From: an uncultured Campylobacterales bacterium
GTDB lineage: Bacteria > Campylobacterota > Campylobacteria > Campylobacterales > Sulfurimonadaceae
Assembly: GCA_903892995.1 (NCBI GenBank)
Contig: CAITKP010000102.1
Coordinates: forward strand, 1-63,600
DNA length: 63,600 bases
Reading direction: 5' to 3'
Under the pieces are notes generated by a model. That model was not told the DNA's origin, ran no database searches, and saw nothing but the letters and a program-made list of their open reading frames with translations. Shown here one piece after another: positions 36,513-45,732 of the stretch (position 1 is the stretch's first letter; every line of letters begins with the position of its first letter). The position numbers and the translations under genes are program-made.

Positions 36513-37407
36513 TTTTGTCCTTGATTAACTTAATATAAACTCTTTTTGGCGCGGGATATCCCTCTACCGTTTTACTACTATCCTCAGGTGAGAGAAAATC
36601 CTCTAAACTTTGTCCCTCAATCCAATCGGTTTTTCTCTGTTCATCGCTACATGTAAGCGATGTTTCTAAAACCTCAAAACTCTCAAATCCAGCGCGCAGA
36701 CACCAGTTTTTAAGTGCAGGAATCGTCGGTACAAAGTAGATATTTGGTATTTTAGAGTAACTTCCCTTTGGAGTGAGCGCCACTTCCTCTTCGCCCTCGA
36801 TATAAAAAGTATCAAGGATCACTTCCCCTTTATCTTCAAGCCCTTTATACAAATCTTTGATCATATTTACAGGATCGCTTCTGTGATAAAGCACGCCAAG
36901 ACAGAAGATAAAATCAAATTTTTCCTCATAAAACGGCAGATGTTCTACGCCTAAGAGTTCATACACGATCTGTGTTTTTGCAAAATGGTTGATAAAATCA
37001 AACTGTGTTTTAAAAAGAGCAGAAGGATCAAAACCCACGAGTTTTTTAGGCATATCCTCTTGCATACGAAAAAGATAATAGCCATTATTGCACCCAATAT
37101 CTGCGACTTTTTTATCTTTAAGATCAAAATGAGGACGCAGTAAATTGTACTTGATATTGCTCTTCCATTCCGTATCTATAAAAAGACCAAAAATATCAAA
37201 AGGCCCTTTTCTCCACGGCATCATCAAGCGTGCAGTTTTTTCAATCAGTTCATGATCGATTGTATCCGCACTTACAAGCGTGACCGTGTCGCCATAATTG
37301 GTATTTGCCTCAATTTCTGGCAAGTTTGCAAGCGCTTCTCGAAGCGGAGCGATGTTCTTCCATGCCATCCATTTTTCTCTCTCTTGACGTATTGCTTGTA
37401 TATTCAT
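36499..37407 (-). CDS. cmoB: tRNA U34 carboxymethyltransferase
   Basis: CmoB uses carboxy-SAM to turn 5-hydroxyuridine-34 into 5-oxyacetyluridine in tRNA. The 302-residue protein has [19 protein letters not shown], then the SAM-binding [31 protein letters not shown] and a C-terminal YPAPKRVYI. Length is normal for the class. A near palindrome (36647-36656) encodes the L-T-C-S. Overlaps the thioesterase gene; 6 bp from rmuC. Confidence 0.95.
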   Translation of the reverse strand: MNIQAIRQEREKWMAWKNIAPLREALANLPEIEANTNYGDTVTLVSADTIDHELIEKTARLMMPWRKGPFDIFGLFIDTEWKSNIKYNLLRPHFDLKDKKVADIGCNNGYYLFRMQEDMPKKLVGFDPSALFKTQFDFINHFAKTQIVYELLGVEHLPFYEEKFDFIFCLGVLYHRSDPVNMIKDLYKGLEDKGEVILDTFYIEGEEEVALTPKGSYSKIPNIYFVPTIPALKNWCLRAGFESFEVLETSLTCSDEQRKTDWIEGQSLEDFLSPEDSSKTVEGYPAPKRVYIKLIKDKNGKN

Positions 37408-37413
37408 TGCACC

Positions 37414-38763
37414 CTACTCTTCAATTTGACGTAAAATATGTTCTGGAAGTGATTTGCTTGTTGCAGCTCCGAGTTTTTCTAACTTTTGAAACTGGGTCGT
37501 GATACTTCCTGCGCCTACATGTAAGCGATTGAAAACCTCATCATAACTTTTTTGCACTGTTACTATCTGCTTTCCAAGCTTCTCAACGCTCTCGATAAAT
37601 CCCGCAAATTTATCAAATAAAAGCCCCGCACGCTTAGCAATCTCTTGAGCATTTTTTTGCTGGTGTTCATATTTCCATGTGTTTTCCACCGCACGCAGTG
37701 AGACCATCAATGTTGTTGGACCAACAAGCACAACACGCTTTTTAAAAGCATAATCAAAAAGTGTTGGATCTTGCTCCATCGCCATCAAAAGCGCGCTCTC
37801 AATTGGCACAAACATAAAGATAAAATCAAGCGTTTGCACCCCTTTGAGCTTAGTATAATCTTTTGCACTGAGCTCATCTACATGCTTTTTCATAGAGCTT
37901 ACATGTAAGGATGCAAAGGTCATTTTACTCGCCTCATCTTCGGCGTTGACATACTGTTCATACGCTGTGAGTGAAGTTTTTGCATCGATGATAATCTCCC
38001 TTGTATCGGGAAGATGCACGATCACGTCAGGACGAAAACGGCTTCCATCGCTTTCATGTTCTAAACTCACTTCACGCTCATACTCGTGTCCCTCGCGAAG
38101 TCCTGAGTTTTCCAAAACGCTCTCTAAAATCATCTCGCCCCAGATCCCCTGTTTCTTACTCTCGCCTTTGAGTGCGCGGGTGAGATTTTTAGCATCATTG
38201 CTCATTTGATGGTTGATCTCTTTGATCGCTTTGATCTCACTTTGAAGCATTGAGCGCTCTTGCGTTTCTTTGATATACACATCGTTTATCTGCTTTTTAA
38301 AGGCATCAAACTGCTCTTTTATGGGTGTTATCATTTTAGTAAGCGTTTCACTGTTTTGTGTGGAAAATTTTTGAGAGTTGTTTTGTAAGATGTTTTCTGC
38401 AAGCTCTTTAAACTCAAGTTTCATATGCTCTTTGTTCTCTTCTAAGAGTTGAAGTTTTTCTCTTGAGTATTGGCGCTCTTTTTCTAGTAAAGTCTCTAAT
38501 TGTGTGATCTTGTTTGTAGCTTCGTTGCTCTCTTTTTGAAGCTGATCAAATCTAAGAGCTTGCGCTTGCAATGCTCCTAAACGCTCTTGATACACCGCAT
38601 TTTTTTGACTAAATTCACTGCTGTTTTGACGCTCAGCTTCGTAAAGCTCCCGAAGTTCAAAAAGCTCATTTTCAAATCTACTTTTCACGCCTCTAAAAAC
38701 AAAAAAATAGATTGCTAATGCGCCAACAAAAAGACTGCTAACTGCAATGATCGCTTCAATCAT
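37414..38763 (-). CDS. rmuC: DNA recombination protein RmuC
   Basis: RmuC limits inversions at short inverted repeats and has a PD-(D/E)XK nuclease-like core. The 449-residue protein has an N-terminal membrane helix (IIAVSSLFVGALAIYFFVF), a long coiled coil (about 30-190), then GIWGEMILESVLENSGLREG, RPDVIVHLPDTREIIIDAKTSL and FMFVPIESALL. Two palindromes lie inside (37515 near copy, 37899 exact), both read L-H-V. A protein thought to act at inverted repeats encoded in a palindrome-rich genome is noted without claiming a link. Confidence 0.95.
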   Translation of the reverse strand: MIEAIIAVSSLFVGALAIYFFVFRGVKSRFENELFELRELYEAERQNSSEFSQKNAVYQERLGALQAQALRFDQLQKESNEATNKITQLETLLEKERQYSREKLQLLEENKEHMKLEFKELAENILQNNSQKFSTQNSETLTKMITPIKEQFDAFKKQINDVYIKETQERSMLQSEIKAIKEINHQMSNDAKNLTRALKGESKKQGIWGEMILESVLENSGLREGHEYEREVSLEHESDGSRFRPDVIVHLPDTREIIIDAKTSLTAYEQYVNAEDEASKMTFASLHVSSMKKHVDELSAKDYTKLKGVQTLDFIFMFVPIESALLMAMEQDPTLFDYAFKKRVVLVGPTTLMVSLRAVENTWKYEHQQKNAQEIAKRAGLLFDKFAGFIESVEKLGKQIVTVQKSYDEVFNRLHVGAGSITTQFQKLEKLGAATSKSLPEHILRQIEE

Positions 38764-38770
38764 AAAAAAT

Positions 38771-39589
38771 CTATCTTAACTTAGCGATAGTTTGAGCGAA
38801 ACGAACATTGTCGCCACTCTTTACATGTAAGTCAAACATCTGCTCTTCGCTGATGATAACAATGGTTGAACCCATCTCAAAACAACCAAAATCATCCCCT
38901 TTTTTGAGATGTAAATCTTCGTACATGTAAACACTTTGCTCAGTTGCAGAAGCATTTGTTTTGATGCGTGGCTCAAAAGATACTTGCATCACACCAACAT
39001 TGAGCGCTCCAACTAAAACCATATAAAAGATCTTTTGTTCAGGCGTTTCACATTTGATGACAACACGCTCATTTTCTATAAAAAGGTTCAAACGCCCTTT
39101 GAGTGATGGCATATTGACAGGATAGAGTTTTCCAGGGATATGCACCGCTTTTAAGATTTTTAGATCCATTGGAATATGGTAACGGTGATAATCTTTTGGA
39201 GAGAGATAGAAGTTGATAAACTGCCCATTATGCACTCTCTCTTTTTCCTCTTTTGAAAAGTTTTCGCCTAAAAGTTCATCGCTTGAGTATTCCATCCCTT
39301 TGATCTGTAGAGCATAACTTTCATCTAAATCTCCACACTCAGAGATGAGTGAGTCACACGGAGAGATAAAATCTGCTTTATCTGCACTAAAAGCTCTAGG
39401 TTCACGCAAATGGCGAGTAAAAAGTTTGTTAAGTGTTTTATAACTTGAAGGTTTTTCAAACTCACTCATATCAAGCCCCATCAAAGAGACATAACTTTGA
39501 TTTACAATACGCCCAAACCAAGGAGAGAACTCTTTTGAAGCGAATTTTCCAAAATTTTGCGATATCAGACTTGTGATATGTTTACTCAT
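38771..39589 (-). CDS. psd: phosphatidylserine decarboxylase proenzyme
   Basis: Psd makes phosphatidylethanolamine at the inner membrane. The 272-residue proenzyme shows DYHRYHIPMD, HIPGKLYPVN and the self-cleavage site FEMGSTIVI, where the Ser becomes the pyruvoyl group. Length is typical. Its start overlaps the truD stop by 4 bp. An exact palindrome (38821) reads L-H-V-K; a variant at 38931 sits in the third phase (V-Y-M-Y). Confidence 0.95.
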   Translation of the reverse strand: MSKHITSLISQNFGKFASKEFSPWFGRIVNQSYVSLMGLDMSEFEKPSSYKTLNKLFTRHLREPRAFSADKADFISPCDSLISECGDLDESYALQIKGMEYSSDELLGENFSKEEKERVHNGQFINFYLSPKDYHRYHIPMDLKILKAVHIPGKLYPVNMPSLKGRLNLFIENERVVIKCETPEQKIFYMVLVGALNVGVMQVSFEPRIKTNASATEQSVYMYEDLHLKKGDDFGCFEMGSTIVIISEEQMFDLHVKSGDNVRFAQTIAKLR

Positions 39590-40662
39590 GATTTTATCTC
39601 CCTTTTTGCTATTTCTTCAATTAAAACTGTGGCATAAGAGCCTTTTGGAAGTGAGAAGTGAAGTTCAAACCACGCTTCTTCCTCTTTATATTCGCCCTCT
39701 ACTTCTTGCGGAAAAATCCAAGCATAACGTCTTGCACCATCAGCTGAAATCGTCTCGTTGTAATCTTTTTCAATTGTATATGCTTCATCTTTTGCAAGCC
39801 ACGCTTTTTTCCCGCATAAAAGTCCCGTTACAGAAACTCCGCGCTCTTCAAATCTTTTTATATCTTCAGGGTCACCCTCATAATTAAAAAGACGGCCATG
39901 CGGATAATGTTCGATCACATCGCCCATCATAATCTTAAATGGGTGTTTTTGTGACTTCATCGATTCTAAAATCTGTTTTGGAAGGTTGAGTGTTACTTCT
40001 AACTCTGCAACACTAAAACTCTCAATTAGCTTATTCATCTCCAAACGACGGCTAAGCCAGAGATTGAACAGATGACTTTGGTATGAGTTGATAAGCAGTT
40101 TTTTAATCTTTGGATTACGCTCTTTGGCTTCACCGCGTGCGACTTTTTCGCCTAAGATATAGTTGTTGCCGTCATTTCCAAAACGTTGGTATCCAAAGAA
40201 GTTTGGAAGGCCATACTCTTTGATATGTTTGAGTGCTAGAGAGATTTTTTTTGCATTGGTCGGATTTACTTTTTTAAGACGGATAAAAAAACGATTGCCT
40301 TTTAAATGTCCTGTTCTAATCTTATTATTATGGTAAGTTTTTGAAAGGATTTTAATATCTGCATCCTCAAAACTCTCCATCTTTGCTTCATACTTTTTTT
40401 CGAGTGAGATATACTGTTTTGTCATCGCATTTTTATCTTTGAGACCAGCATAGCCAACCTCTTTTGCTTTGATACCAAGATGCACACAGATCTTGTCAAT
40501 CATCTCCCAAGTAGTAAGGTTTTTTTTCCTTACATGTAAGACTAAATGCTCACCCTCTCCACTAAACTCATAAAGAGGAATCTCTTCAACGACGAAATCT
40601 CGCGCGGTTTGTTTAAAAATAAAATCGATTGGGGAGTGGTTCATACTGTAAAAACGGTTCAT
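39586..40662 (-). CDS. truD: tRNA pseudouridine-13 synthase
   Basis: TruD isomerises U13 in tRNA-Glu. The catalytic Asp lies in GYAGLKDKNAMTKQY; RTGHLKGNRFFIRLKKV, GLPNFFGYQRFGNDG and NSYQSHLFN are TruD signatures. I choose the ATG at 40662 (MNRFYSMNH) because AAAAGG lies 6 nt upstream; the frame is open to 40704. With that start thiL and truD do not overlap. An exact palindrome (40530-40539) encodes L-H-V-R. Confidence 0.95.
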   Translation of the reverse strand: MNRFYSMNHSPIDFIFKQTARDFVVEEIPLYEFSGEGEHLVLHVRKKNLTTWEMIDKICVHLGIKAKEVGYAGLKDKNAMTKQYISLEKKYEAKMESFEDADIKILSKTYHNNKIRTGHLKGNRFFIRLKKVNPTNAKKISLALKHIKEYGLPNFFGYQRFGNDGNNYILGEKVARGEAKERNPKIKKLLINSYQSHLFNLWLSRRLEMNKLIESFSVAELEVTLNLPKQILESMKSQKHPFKIMMGDVIEHYPHGRLFNYEGDPEDIKRFEERGVSVTGLLCGKKAWLAKDEAYTIEKDYNETISADGARRYAWIFPQEVEGEYKEEEAWFELHFSLPKGSYATVLIEEIAKREIKS

Positions 40663-40682
40663 AGATACCTTTTTGATTAATG

Positions 40683-41507
40683 TTAAAAATGATGTGCTTT
40701 GCATCTATTTTTATATTTTTTTCTCGTTGCTTTTGCAAAAATAGTAAGTGGTGTTCTTGTCTGCGTTGCACGCCTGATAAGTGCTTTTTTTTGCCTTGCA
40801 TCAAAGGAGATGAGCATTTCATACTCTTCACCGCTGCAACCGATATCTTTGGATATCTTGCTAAAAAAGTTAAAGCCTAAAGCATTTGAATTTGAAAGTT
40901 TACCCAAATCACTAAAAATCCCATCTGAAATATCCATACCAGTATTCAAATATCGCTTACATGTAGAGATAAACTTCTCTCTTAAAATAATATTTCTAAA
41001 CTTAGACTTGCTATGCAGATTTCCTCCGCGAAGGAGTCTATGAAGCTCTTTTTTAGAATCTCCAAGTTTACCTGTATATGCTAACAAATCCCCTTTTTTC
41101 ATCCCTTTTCTTAACAGCGGTTTTTTTGTTTTTGAGATAATAGTAACGCTAATATCAAGCTTAGTATTTGCAATAGTATCGCCACCTATGATATCAATGC
41201 CATATTTTTGTGCGGCATCCAAAAACCCTTCTGAGAGCTCTTTTATCTGCGCTTTAGTAAGATCTTTTGGGATTGCTACCGCTAAAAGTGCGTAAAGCGG
41301 TTTGGCATTCATAGCTATCGCATCGCTGATATTGACTATCATAGAGCGATAAGCGATATCTCGCAAACTCATCCACTCACGCTTAAAGTGAACATTCTCG
41401 AAAAAAGCATCTTTTGAGTAAACATATCCATCCAAATAAGCGCCATCATCGCCGATATGTTTTGTTTTTTTACTAAAATGTGAGATAAACTGATCTTCTA
41501 CATTCAT
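40683..41507 (-). CDS. thiL: thiamine-monophosphate kinase
   Basis: ThiL phosphorylates thiamine monophosphate to the pyrophosphate cofactor. The 274-residue protein starts MNVEDQFISHF and shows IGDDGAYLDGYVYSKDAFFENVHF, SDAIAMNAKP, GGDTIANTKLDIS and GMDISDGIFSDLGKL, which are the Mg-ATP-binding acidic motifs. First gene of the thiL-truD-psd-rmuC-cmoB-thioesterase run. A near palindrome (40957-40966) encodes T-C-K. Divergent from the GGDEF-like gene across ~147 bp. Confidence 0.93.
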   Translation of the reverse strand: MNVEDQFISHFSKKTKHIGDDGAYLDGYVYSKDAFFENVHFKREWMSLRDIAYRSMIVNISDAIAMNAKPLYALLAVAIPKDLTKAQIKELSEGFLDAAQKYGIDIIGGDTIANTKLDISVTIISKTKKPLLRKGMKKGDLLAYTGKLGDSKKELHRLLRGGNLHSKSKFRNIILREKFISTCKRYLNTGMDISDGIFSDLGKLSNSNALGFNFFSKISKDIGCSGEEYEMLISFDARQKKALIRRATQTRTPLTIFAKATRKKYKNRCKAHHF

Positions 41508-41654
41508 CCTCTTGCGCTTTCCTCATTTTCATTTTTATCCATTTTAACTAATAGTTTATTAAAAAATGGAAACATTCCAATAAGCAAATATTAAAGAAGA
41601 ACTTTATAAAATGTAGTTTCTTGCGGAAAAATTTTAATAAAAGGTATAAAAATT

Positions 41655-42854
41655 ATGAAATTTTCAATTCTTGATGTTTTTAAAAATATAAAATTTTATT
41701 TTTTACTTGTAACTCTATTATTGATCTTTCTCTCCATCATAGAACTCAACAGAAATACCGCTTATGACAGGATACAGCAGCTTGAAGCGCAAAAAACAAT
41801 CGTAGATAAAGTATATGAGCTAGGCAGAAATGATTTAGATTACAGTCTTATCAACGCTCAAGGACTTGGTTCACAGCTTAAAACAAATATTTCACTTATG
41901 GATAGTGTCGCCTCTAGCGATTTTTTAGGAAAACTCCTTGGATTAAACCATCAATATAAGGATCAAATCGAGAAACTTTCCAATCTTGAAGATAATTTTA
42001 TTTTGCAGGCTAACAATTATTATGATAAAAAAAATGAAAATCTTGCTCAAAGATCAAGTGACTTTTCAAGTGCAAAAGCAGATCTTTTGAATCAACTCAA
42101 TGAGATGATTATGAGTAATATTGATGATGAACATAAAAAGCTATCCTTTACAAAATGGTTTGTTTATGTTTCGCTTTTTCTGACTTTTGTAGGTGCAATT
42201 TGGTATTCTAGAAAACTTACGCTTATTTACGACGATATCAAATCTCTTTTTGCAATTGGTAGTGAAAGATCATCTGAGGCTATCTTGACTAAAGAGGTAG
42301 ATTCTATCAAAATGAGAATGGTTAGAAAACCTACATTGAGTCAAAATCCAAGTATGATCGATCCTGTGACAGGAATCAAAAACTATAAAGGAATGATCCA
42401 AGCCTATTCTGAAAAAAAAGGTATGAAAGAGAATAACTTTACTATTGTTTGTGTTTTTGAGATAGATAATTTTAAAGAGTATGAAAAAAATCTCTCTAAA
42501 GATTACACACAATCCGTACTCAAAAAAATCTCTTTTATAATCTCATTATATGAACAACCCACAGATGTCATAGCTCGCATTGAGTATGATCAGTTTGTAA
42601 TAATTTTATCTCGAGAAACAAAAAGAAAAGCGTTTGAAGATTGTGAAGCGATAAGAAAAAGTATAGAAGAGACCCAATTTAACAATCCTCAAGGTGGGAA
42701 AATTCCATTTACACTCAGTGGTGGATTTGCAATTAAGCAAAACAATAAAAGCTTGGAAAGTGCTATCACTTTTGCAAAAGAGCTACTCCAAACAGCAAAA
42801 GAAAAAGGAAAAAATTGTATCGCTCAAATTAGCGATCACGCTGAAAAATTTTAA
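41655..42854 (+). CDS. membrane protein with degenerate GGDEF domain
   Basis: The 399-residue protein has membrane segments at about 13-30 and 167-183 with a helical sensor region between them, and a C-terminal GGDEF-fold domain beginning DPVTGIKNYKGM (about 236). The signature GG[DE]EF reads EYDQF (in VIARIEYDQFVIIL), and the inhibitory RxxD site reads QPTD. Cyclase activity is therefore not expected. Degenerate GGDEF domains can bind GTP or nucleotides or act as dimerisation modules; role unknown. It stands alone, divergent from thiL; TATAAAAT near 41604 is a possible -10. Confidence 0.85.
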   Translation: MKFSILDVFKNIKFYFLLVTLLLIFLSIIELNRNTAYDRIQQLEAQKTIVDKVYELGRNDLDYSLINAQGLGSQLKTNISLMDSVASSDFLGKLLGLNHQYKDQIEKLSNLEDNFILQANNYYDKKNENLAQRSSDFSSAKADLLNQLNEMIMSNIDDEHKKLSFTKWFVYVSLFLTFVGAIWYSRKLTLIYDDIKSLFAIGSERSSEAILTKEVDSIKMRMVRKPTLSQNPSMIDPVTGIKNYKGMIQAYSEKKGMKENNFTIVCVFEIDNFKEYEKNLSKDYTQSVLKKISFIISLYEQPTDVIARIEYDQFVIILSRETKRKAFEDCEAIRKSIEETQFNNPQGGKIPFTLSGGFAIKQNNKSLESAITFAKELLQTAKEKGKNCIAQISDHAEKF

Positions 42855-42856
42855 TC

Positions 42857-42915
42857 TGTTACAAATCTAATCACTTATAGGCTTCATACATCTATAAGTG
42901 GTTCAAATAGTAACA
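42857..42915. promoter_or_regulatory. two-tier symmetric dyad upstream of sdhA
   Basis: TGTTAC and GTAACA (outer arms) enclose CACTTATA and TATAAGTG (inner arms), with exactly 9 nt between arms on each side and a 13-nt centre. It starts at the stop of the degenerate GGDEF gene and ends 58 bp before the sdhA -10 box. It could be the terminator hairpin of the upstream gene or an operator for sdhABE. Confidence 0.4.
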
Positions 42916-42972
42916 TCATCTAAGTTCCTTCCAATAATCTCCACATTTAACCTTACTCAAGTTATTTCTAGC

Positions 42973-42978
42973 TACAAT
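42973..42978 (+). promoter_or_regulatory. -10 element of sdhABE
   Basis: GCTACAAT lies 39 bp before the TTG start of sdhA and gives a leader with AAAAAGGAAGG as a strong ribosome site. Confidence 0.5.
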
Positions 42979-43011
42979 AAAAACATTATTTCTCTTAAAA
43001 AGGAAGGCAAA

Positions 43012-44724
43012 TTGAGTATTCCTATTTATACTTATGATGCAGTTATCGTTGGAGCTGGACTCGCTGGATGTGCGGCTGCGCGTGAACTACAAAGTGCTGG
43101 CAAAAATGTTGCTGTTATTACAAAACTACACCCTCTTCGTTCTCACTCAGGTGCAGCACAAGGTGGGATCAATGCCGCTTTAAGCGACAAGGATAGTATT
43201 GAATTACACGAGTTTGATACCGTAAAAGGTTCTGATTATCTTGCTGACCAAGACGCAGTTGAGTTTATGTGCCAAAAAGCACCTGAGACAATTCGTTGGG
43301 CAGAGAGAATGGGTGCAGCATTTAGCCGTACTCATGATGGAAAGATCGCACAACGCCCATTTGGTGGACAATCTTCACCTCGTGCATGTTATGCAAAAGA
43401 CAGAACAGGTCTTACTCTTCTTCAAACGATGTATGAGCAGGCTTTTCGTGTAGGTGTCAAGTTTTGGGATGAGTGGTATGCAGCTGATCTAATCTATAAA
43501 GATGGCAAAGTTTCAGGTGTTGTAGCATTTAACATTCGTGATATGCAGATGGCGATCTTCAACGCAAAATCGGTTCTTTTTGCAACTGGCGGATACGCTC
43601 GTTCATTTAAAATCAACTCAAACGCTCATGCAAACACTGGTGATGGACTCTCTATAGTTGCACGTCATGGTCTTCCTTTAGAAGATATGGAGTTTGTACA
43701 GTTTCACCCATCAGGTCTTTCTGGAAATGGTGTTTTAATCTCTGAAGCAGCGCGTGGCGAGGGTGGACGGTTGTTCAACTCTCTTGGTGAGCGTTTCATG
43801 GAAAAATATGCTCCAAACGCGCTTGAGCTAGCTAGCCGCGACGTTGTAAGCCGTGCTATCATGAATGAGATTCGTGAAGGACGTGGTGTTGGTCCAAGAC
43901 AAGATGCTGTTTATCTTGATGTGACTCACCTTGGAAAAGATCTTATTATGGAAAGATTGCCAGAACTTCGTGACCTTGCGATCACATTTTTAGGTCTTGA
44001 TATGATTAAAGAACCTATTTTAATCTCTGCAACCGCTCACTACTCTATGGGTGGTATTCCAGTTGATATTCCAGGGCACGTTCGCAAAAATAATACTGAG
44101 TTTGTAGAAGGTTTTTACGCTGCTGGTGAGTGTTCATGTGTTTCAGTACATGGTGCAAACCGTCTTGGTGCAAACTCTGTTCTTGAAGCACTTCTTTTTG
44201 GACGTTTCGTTGGTAAAACTATGGTTGAGGACATCGACAATATTCCTTTGAGAAAAGCAACACAAGAAGATGCACAAACTGCACTTAAAGAGATCGAATG
44301 GATTCTTTCAAACAATGGAAATGAAACAGTTCCAAATCTAAGATCAGAACTTCAAGAGAGTATGACTCATAATGCTGGTGCGTTTAGAACACAAGAGTCT
44401 CTTGAAGAAGCTGTAGCTAAAGTTAAAGAGCTTAGAGAAAGATTTAAAAATATTCGTATCCAAGACAAATCAAAAGTTTTCAATACAGAACTTCAAGAAG
44501 CGATTGAACTCGGACACATGCTTGATTACTCTGCTTTCATCGTTGAATGTGCAGTGGCTAGACGTGAGAGTCGTGGGGCGCATTATAGAGAAGATTTTAC
44601 AGAACGTGATGATGAAAACTTCCTCAAACACACAATGGCATACATGAATGAAAATGGCGATTTAACACTTGATTATATGCCTGTAACTCTTGGTAAACAT
44701 GAGTTAAAAGCAAGAAATTACTAA
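43012..44724 (+). CDS. sdhA: succinate dehydrogenase/fumarate reductase flavoprotein subunit (SdhA, class E type)
   Basis: The ~570-residue FAD subunit interconverts succinate and fumarate. The dinucleotide site is [35 protein letters not shown] includes the covalent-FAD His region; [10 protein letters not shown] and [17 protein letters not shown]..-like GGIPVDIPG and [15 protein letters not shown] follow. The start is TTG at 43012, set by AAAAAGGAAGG; the frame is open to 42898 but that stretch has no homology. No twin-arginine signal is present, unlike periplasmic MfrA, so the enzyme should face the cytoplasm. The sdhB gene starts 12 bp later. Confidence 0.93.
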   Translation: MSIPIYTYDAVIVGAGLAGCAAARELQSAGKNVAVITKLHPLRSHSGAAQGGINAALSDKDSIELHEFDTVKGSDYLADQDAVEFMCQKAPETIRWAERMGAAFSRTHDGKIAQRPFGGQSSPRACYAKDRTGLTLLQTMYEQAFRVGVKFWDEWYAADLIYKDGKVSGVVAFNIRDMQMAIFNAKSVLFATGGYARSFKINSNAHANTGDGLSIVARHGLPLEDMEFVQFHPSGLSGNGVLISEAARGEGGRLFNSLGERFMEKYAPNALELASRDVVSRAIMNEIREGRGVGPRQDAVYLDVTHLGKDLIMERLPELRDLAITFLGLDMIKEPILISATAHYSMGGIPVDIPGHVRKNNTEFVEGFYAAGECSCVSVHGANRLGANSVLEALLFGRFVGKTMVEDIDNIPLRKATQEDAQTALKEIEWILSNNGNETVPNLRSELQESMTHNAGAFRTQESLEEAVAKVKELRERFKNIRIQDKSKVFNTELQEAIELGHMLDYSAFIVECAVARRESRGAHYREDFTERDDENFLKHTMAYMNENGDLTLDYMPVTLGKHELKARNY

Positions 44725-44736
44725 GAGGAGCAGACT

Positions 44737-45720
44737 ATGGGTACACATAAAATAACTACACAAGATGTAACTTTTAAAGTATTTCGTTTCAATGCTGATG
44801 AGGATTATCTTCCATATTATAAAGAGTATAAAATGGAAGTCACCTCCGAAGAGGTTGTACTTGATATCTTAAATAGAATCAAATGGGATCATGATGGAAG
44901 TTTCTCTTACCGTCGTAGCTGCCGTCACGGTATCTGTGGGGCTTGTGCTATTAAAGTAAATGGCCGTTCTACACTTGCATGTAAAGAAAGCATGAACGAT
45001 ATGATCGAGCTTTTTGGTAATGAGATCACTTTAGAACCACTCAGTATCAAACGTGCTATCAAAGATATGATCATCGATAAAAAAGATTTCTGGGATAAGC
45101 ACGCTCAAGTGCAGCCTTTCTTGGTAAGCGAAATCGATGAAAACCCTGAAGCTGAGCACCTTGTTTCTCCACATGAAGTGGAAAATCTTTTAGATGCTGA
45201 TCTTTGTATCCAATGTGGAGCTTGTCACTATGCTTGTCCTGTTGTAGAGATAAATGAAGATTTCATTGGACCTGCTGCGTTTGCTGCAGCGTACCGTTTT
45301 GAAGCGGATGTGCGTGATGAAGCTGGAACTTCTCGTATTAGTGAAGTAAATGAACTTTCTCAAGGGATTTGGGATTGTGTAAAATGTTTTGAGTGTGCAG
45401 AGGCTTGTCCAAAAGAGGTCAATCCAATTGAAAAAATCACAAAACTTCATAATATCGCATTTGCAAAAGGTGTAGCTTCAAGCAATGTTGCAACACGCCA
45501 TGCTGTTGGATTTAAACACTCAATTGTAAAACATGGTTTACTCGATGAGGGTGAACTTGTTCGCTATTCTGAGGGTAATATCGGCGTTCTCAAACATGTT
45601 CCTGTTGCGATCAAAATGTTTAGTAAAGGCAAAATCGTATTGCCATGGAATATGCCAAAAGCAGATAAATTAGATGAGATCAAAAAACTTGTCAAATCAT
45701 CATCAACAGCAAAGTTCTAG
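44737..45720 (+). CDS. sdhB: succinate dehydrogenase/fumarate reductase iron-sulfur subunit
   Basis: The 327-residue subunit passes electrons between flavin and the SdhE quinone module. The plant-type [2Fe-2S] site is SCRHGICGACAIKVNG plus the later LACK. Two further clusters are in CIQCGACHYACPVVE and CVKCFECAEACPKEVNP. It is longer than E. coli SdhB (~238) with a C-terminal extension of ~80 residues after the clusters, as in the class E/Mfr type. Ribosome site AAGAGGAG. Confidence 0.95.
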   Translation: MGTHKITTQDVTFKVFRFNADEDYLPYYKEYKMEVTSEEVVLDILNRIKWDHDGSFSYRRSCRHGICGACAIKVNGRSTLACKESMNDMIELFGNEITLEPLSIKRAIKDMIIDKKDFWDKHAQVQPFLVSEIDENPEAEHLVSPHEVENLLDADLCIQCGACHYACPVVEINEDFIGPAAFAAAYRFEADVRDEAGTSRISEVNELSQGIWDCVKCFECAEACPKEVNPIEKITKLHNIAFAKGVASSNVATRHAVGFKHSIVKHGLLDEGELVRYSEGNIGVLKHVPVAIKMFSKGKIVLPWNMPKADKLDEIKKLVKSSSTAKF

Positions 45721-45732
45721 GGAGTTTAAGTA

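Noticed and set aside
41508-41654. Possible small RNA or tRNA in the divergent gap before the GGDEF-like gene
   Set aside because: No cloverleaf or stable hairpin found; only AT-rich promoter-like sequence.
42898-43011. N-terminal extension of SdhA from 42898
   Set aside because: No homology, no Tat or other signal, it includes the dyad end and promoter-like DNA, and a strong ribosome site sits before the TTG at 43012.
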